Source of the DNA: DASUPK01 sp036377415 | Lineage (GTDB): Bacteria > Actinomycetota > Thermoleophilia > Solirubrobacterales > 70-9 | Reading direction: 5' to 3' | DNA: 41,851 bases | Assembly (NCBI GenBank): GCA_036377415.1 | Contig: DASUYK010000056.1 | Location: forward strand, 1 to 41,851 | Part shown: positions 39,253 to 41,851 of the stretch, piece after piece | How positions within the stretch are numbered: position 1 is the first letter of the stretch | How the letters are laid out: every line of letters starts with the position of its first letter | Position numbers and translations under genes: made by a program | The notes under the pieces: generated by a model | Databases searched by the model: none | Told to the model about the DNA's origin: nothing | The model's input: the letters and a program-made list of their open reading frames with translations, nothing else

Positions 39253-40193
39253 CTCCGAGGCTTCCCTGGACGACCTCCGAGCGCACCCGGCTGGCGACGG
39301 CCGGGGCTCGCGCCACGGTTGCGGGGTCGCTGAACCGGCAGCCGGGGAGCGACGTCGTCAAGGGCAGGGTCTTCTTCGCGCTCCTCCTGTTCGCGGTTGG
39401 GGTCGCGATGGTCGCACTCGCGGCCGTGATCATCCAGTCGGCGATCAAGGGGTGGCCATCGTTCGGCACGCACCTGATCACGGACGGGCCGTCGACGATC
39501 TTCCCCGAGGATGCCGGGTTCCGGCCGGCGATCATCGGCAGCCTCTACCTGATTGGGGGGGTGATCATTCTGGTGGTGCCGATCGGGGTGGGCGCCGCCG
39601 TCTACCTGGAGGAGTACGCCGACCGGGAGCGCTGGTGGAACCGGCTGATCGAGCTCAACATTCAGAACCTCGCCGCGGTCCCGTCGATCATCTACGGGAT
39701 CCTCGGCCTCGCGTTCATCGTCCGCGGGCCACTTGACCTCGGGTTCATTGCTCTGGCCGGCTCGCTGACCCTGGCACTCCTGGTTCTGCCGACGGTGATC
39801 ATCGCTGCCAGGGAGGCGATTCGGGCCGTTCCCCCGTCGATTCGGGAAGGCTCACTGGCGCTTGGGGCGACCCAGTGGCAGACGATTCGCAGGCAGGTGC
39901 TGCCGGCGTCGATCCCCGGGATCGCGACCGGCGTGATCCTCGCGATCTCACGTGCGCTTGGCGAGGCGGCCCCTTTGCTCCTGGTCGGAGCTGCGACCTT
40001 CGTCACCTTCGATCCGGAGCCGTTCTCCGGGGGCTACTCGGCGATGCCGGTTCAGATCTTCAACTATGCGCTTCGCCCGCAGGACGAGTTCAAGGTCGTC
40101 GCGGCGGCCGGGGTGATCCTGATGCTGGTCGTCCTGCTCGCGATGAACTCGTTCGCTATCTGGCTACGGAATCGCTACGAGCAGCAGTGGTAG
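39249..40193 (+). CDS. pstA: Phosphate ABC transporter permease PstA
   Basis: 314 residues. The helical permease contains VPSIIYGILGLAFIV, the EAA loop SIREGSLALGATQWQTIRRQVLPASIPGI and SRALGEAAPLLLVGAATFV, all characteristic of PstA. The ATG overlaps the pstC stop by four bases, so it is translationally coupled. It works with PstC as the membrane pair. Confidence 0.95.
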   Translation: MTPRLPWTTSERTRLATAGARATVAGSLNRQPGSDVVKGRVFFALLLFAVGVAMVALAAVIIQSAIKGWPSFGTHLITDGPSTIFPEDAGFRPAIIGSLYLIGGVIILVVPIGVGAAVYLEEYADRERWWNRLIELNIQNLAAVPSIIYGILGLAFIVRGPLDLGFIALAGSLTLALLVLPTVIIAAREAIRAVPPSIREGSLALGATQWQTIRRQVLPASIPGIATGVILAISRALGEAAPLLLVGAATFVTFDPEPFSGGYSAMPVQIFNYALRPQDEFKVVAAAGVILMLVVLLAMNSFAIWLRNRYEQQW

Positions 40194-40236
40194 ATGCGCA
40201 TCAATACGCAAACGTCGATGAAAGCGACGGTCGATA

Positions 40237-41139
40237 GTGTTGGAAAAGGTGGCTGATCAAGCGAAGAGGGTGGCCGGAGCTGCAGCGGGCCGCTCGGGTG
40301 CGCCCGGTATCGACGTCTCCGCCGCGGCGGAGGGCGTGACCCATGGTCACGCAAGGAGCGACGCTGGCACCGTTTTCGAGCTTGAGGATCTGACCGTCAG
40401 GTACGGGGGCAAGCCGGCCGTCATGGATGTCTCGATGGCAATCCACGAGAACGAGATAACCGCGCTGATCGGCCCCTCCGGTTGCGGTAAGAGCACCCTG
40501 ATCCGCTGCCTCAACCGGATGAACGACCTGATTCCTTCGGCGACAGTGGAAGGTCGCTGCTTCTATCACGATCAGGATCTCTACGCGCCCGAGGTCGATC
40601 CGGTCGAGGTGCGGAAGCGGATCGGAATGGTTTTCCAGAAGCCGAACCCGTTCCCGAAGTCGATCTTCGACAATGTCGCGTTCGGGCCGCGGGTCCTCGG
40701 GATGTCGGACGTGAAGGAGCGAGTCGAGCGCGCGCTGCGCTCGGCTGCGCTGTGGGACGAGGTCAAGGACCGGCTCGACGAGAACGCCTACGGGGTGTCC
40801 GGCGGCCAGCAACAGCGGCTTTGCATCGCCCGCTGCATCGCCGTCGACCCGGACGTGATCCTGATGGATGAGCCGTGCTCGGCGCTCGATCCGATCTCGA
40901 CCGGGCGGATCGAGGATCTGATGCTGGAGCTGAAGGAGCAGTACTCGATCGTGATCGTCACCCACAACATGCAGCAGGCGGCGCGCGTCTCGAACCGGAC
41001 CGCGTTCCTGATCGTGGAGCTGGACGCCGAGGAGGAGCACCGCTGGGGCCAGCTCGTCGAGTACGACGAGACCGACAAGATCTTCACCAACCCCTCGGAC
41101 TCGCGGACGGAGGACTACGTCACCGGGAAGGTCGGCTGA
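40237..41139 (+). CDS. pstB: Phosphate ABC transporter ATPase PstB
   Basis: 300 residues as read from the GTG at 40237; about 45 more at the N-terminus than usual PstB, with an Ala/Gly-rich lead. Walker A GPSGCGKSTLIRCLNRMNDL (79 onward), Q-loop MVFQKPNPFPKSIFDNVAFG, signature VSGGQQQRLCIARCIA and Walker B VILMDEPCSALDPIS are fully PstB-like. The start has no good RBS; in-frame GTGs at 40249 and 40336 are alternatives. It overlaps phoU by one base (TGATG). Confidence 0.95.
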   Translation: MLEKVADQAKRVAGAAAGRSGAPGIDVSAAAEGVTHGHARSDAGTVFELEDLTVRYGGKPAVMDVSMAIHENEITALIGPSGCGKSTLIRCLNRMNDLIPSATVEGRCFYHDQDLYAPEVDPVEVRKRIGMVFQKPNPFPKSIFDNVAFGPRVLGMSDVKERVERALRSAALWDEVKDRLDENAYGVSGGQQQRLCIARCIAVDPDVILMDEPCSALDPISTGRIEDLMLELKEQYSIVIVTHNMQQAARVSNRTAFLIVELDAEEEHRWGQLVEYDETDKIFTNPSDSRTEDYVTGKVG

Positions 41140-41837
41140 TGGCCGAGACCAGGCTCCACTACCAGGAGGAGCTCGAGAGCCTCGAGACCCGGGCGCTCGA
41201 GGGACTCGACATGGTCGTCCAGGCTCTGGACCGGACACTGGAGGCGGTTGAGCATCAGGACGTGGAGCTGTCGCAGCTCGTCGTCGCCGACGACGATCGG
41301 ATCGACGGGCGTTACCTGGAGGTCCATCAGGAGATCCTCACCCTGCTCGCGACCCAGGCCCCGGTTGCCACCGACCTCCGGCTGATCTCGGCGCTGCTGC
41401 ACGTCATGCACAGCATCGAGCGAATGGGGGACCAGTGCGTGAACATCTCGAAGGTCATTCCCCTGACGGGCCATGATGCCCCCGTTCACGACGAGATGAT
41501 CCAGCGAATCATCCGGATGGGAAACCAGGCCCGGGCGATGCTCTCCCAGGCGAAGAAGGCGTTCGAGGGTCGCGATGTCGATCTCGCCCGCGACCTCGTC
41601 CGCCAGGACGACCTGGTCGACGACCTGAACAAGGAGTGCTTCCAGATCGCGGTCCAGGTCGGCGAGGACCAGGACACCCGCGAGTGGGCGATGACGATGA
41701 TGCTGGTCGCCCGCGCGATCGAGCGGATCGGCGACAACGCGGTCGACATCGGCGAGCAGGTCGCGTTCGTCGTCACCGGGCTCTTCCGAGAGTTCGAGGA
41801 CGCCTCACACCCAGGGGGGAGCCCCACCACCGCCTAG
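41139..41837 (+). CDS. phoU: Phosphate signalling regulator PhoU
   Basis: 232 residues with two PhoU repeats, each ending in the metal-binding E-x-x-x-D type motif: HSIERMGDQCVNISK (about 88-103) and RAIERIGDNAVDIGEQ (about 192-207). PhoU links the Pst transporter to the PhoR/PhoB pathway and limits phosphate uptake. It is the last gene of the operon; the window ends 14 bases after its stop. Confidence 0.95.
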   Translation: MAETRLHYQEELESLETRALEGLDMVVQALDRTLEAVEHQDVELSQLVVADDDRIDGRYLEVHQEILTLLATQAPVATDLRLISALLHVMHSIERMGDQCVNISKVIPLTGHDAPVHDEMIQRIIRMGNQARAMLSQAKKAFEGRDVDLARDLVRQDDLVDDLNKECFQIAVQVGEDQDTREWAMTMMLVARAIERIGDNAVDIGEQVAFVVTGLFREFEDASHPGGSPTTA

Positions 41838-41851
41838 GCGGCGCGGCGAGC

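Noticed and set aside
1..41851. Mobile elements, prophage genes, CRISPR arrays
   Set aside because: No transposase, integrase, terminal repeats, phage genes or spaced repeats were seen on either strand.

Overview
The window is a very GC-rich, gene-dense chromosomal stretch with no insertion sequence, prophage, CRISPR array or RNA gene that I can recognise. Several traits point to an actinobacterium, probably class Thermoleophilia (Solirubrobacterales/Gaiellales-like). These are GTG and TTG starts, TANNNT -10 boxes placed directly in front of start codons (leaderless mRNAs), a type III glutamine synthetase, a DUF2855 protein, a PYROXD2-like FAD enzyme and a PstSCAB-PhoU operon. The taxonomic call is inference from gene content.

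Layout. 1-3552: the end of a divergent gene (amine-oxidase-like), then a two-component system (response regulator, histidine kinase) followed by a PepSY-like exported protein and a lipoprotein. The same 11-bp-spaced TTCA(T/C) repeat precedes the regulator and the PepSY gene. 3564-8885: GNAT, a membrane protein, a DUF1579-like protein, a metallo-beta-lactamase fold protein, a quinone-oxidoreductase-like MDR, a secreted protein and a small ORF. 8886-12691: a probable operon of VOC protein, glutaredoxin/GST-N-like protein, citrate-synthase-like enzyme, PaaK-like CoA ligase, a deleted VOC relic and a GST. 12726-17828: ABC-2 exporter, FAD oxidoreductase, and a 60-aa protein coupled to an acyl-CoA ligase. 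17825-25902: cupin, Na+/H+ antiporter, DUF2855, GlnA type III, small membrane protein, two-domain VOC dioxygenase, a two-repeat unknown protein and a phosphoesterase. 25977-35537: mixed metabolic genes (sulfotransferase, HAD, lipoate/octanoate transferase, two crotonases, YjbQ, HD protein, M23 peptidase, UppP, CDF transporter). 35842-41837: a phosphate locus with a PhoB/OmpR-type regulator, a receiver-less DNA-binding paralogue, and pstS-pstC-pstA-pstB-phoU.

Most notable observations. (1) A strict leaderless start grammar, -10 hexamer then 6 nt then start codon, recurs on both strands. In two genes (DUF2855 and the CDF transporter) the codon at exactly that position, and at the homologous N-terminus, is ATC rather than ATG/GTG. 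(2) The phosphate locus carries tandem 11-bp Pho-box-like repeats before the receiver-less regulator and before pstS, and a reverse-oriented pair before the full-length regulator. A strong minus-strand terminator with no gene in front of it suggests a small RNA there. (3) Four convergent gene pairs share a CTAG tetranucleotide as a double stop. (4) Three spacers appear to hold decayed gene relics (methyltransferase, VOC, SnoaL/NTF2-like).
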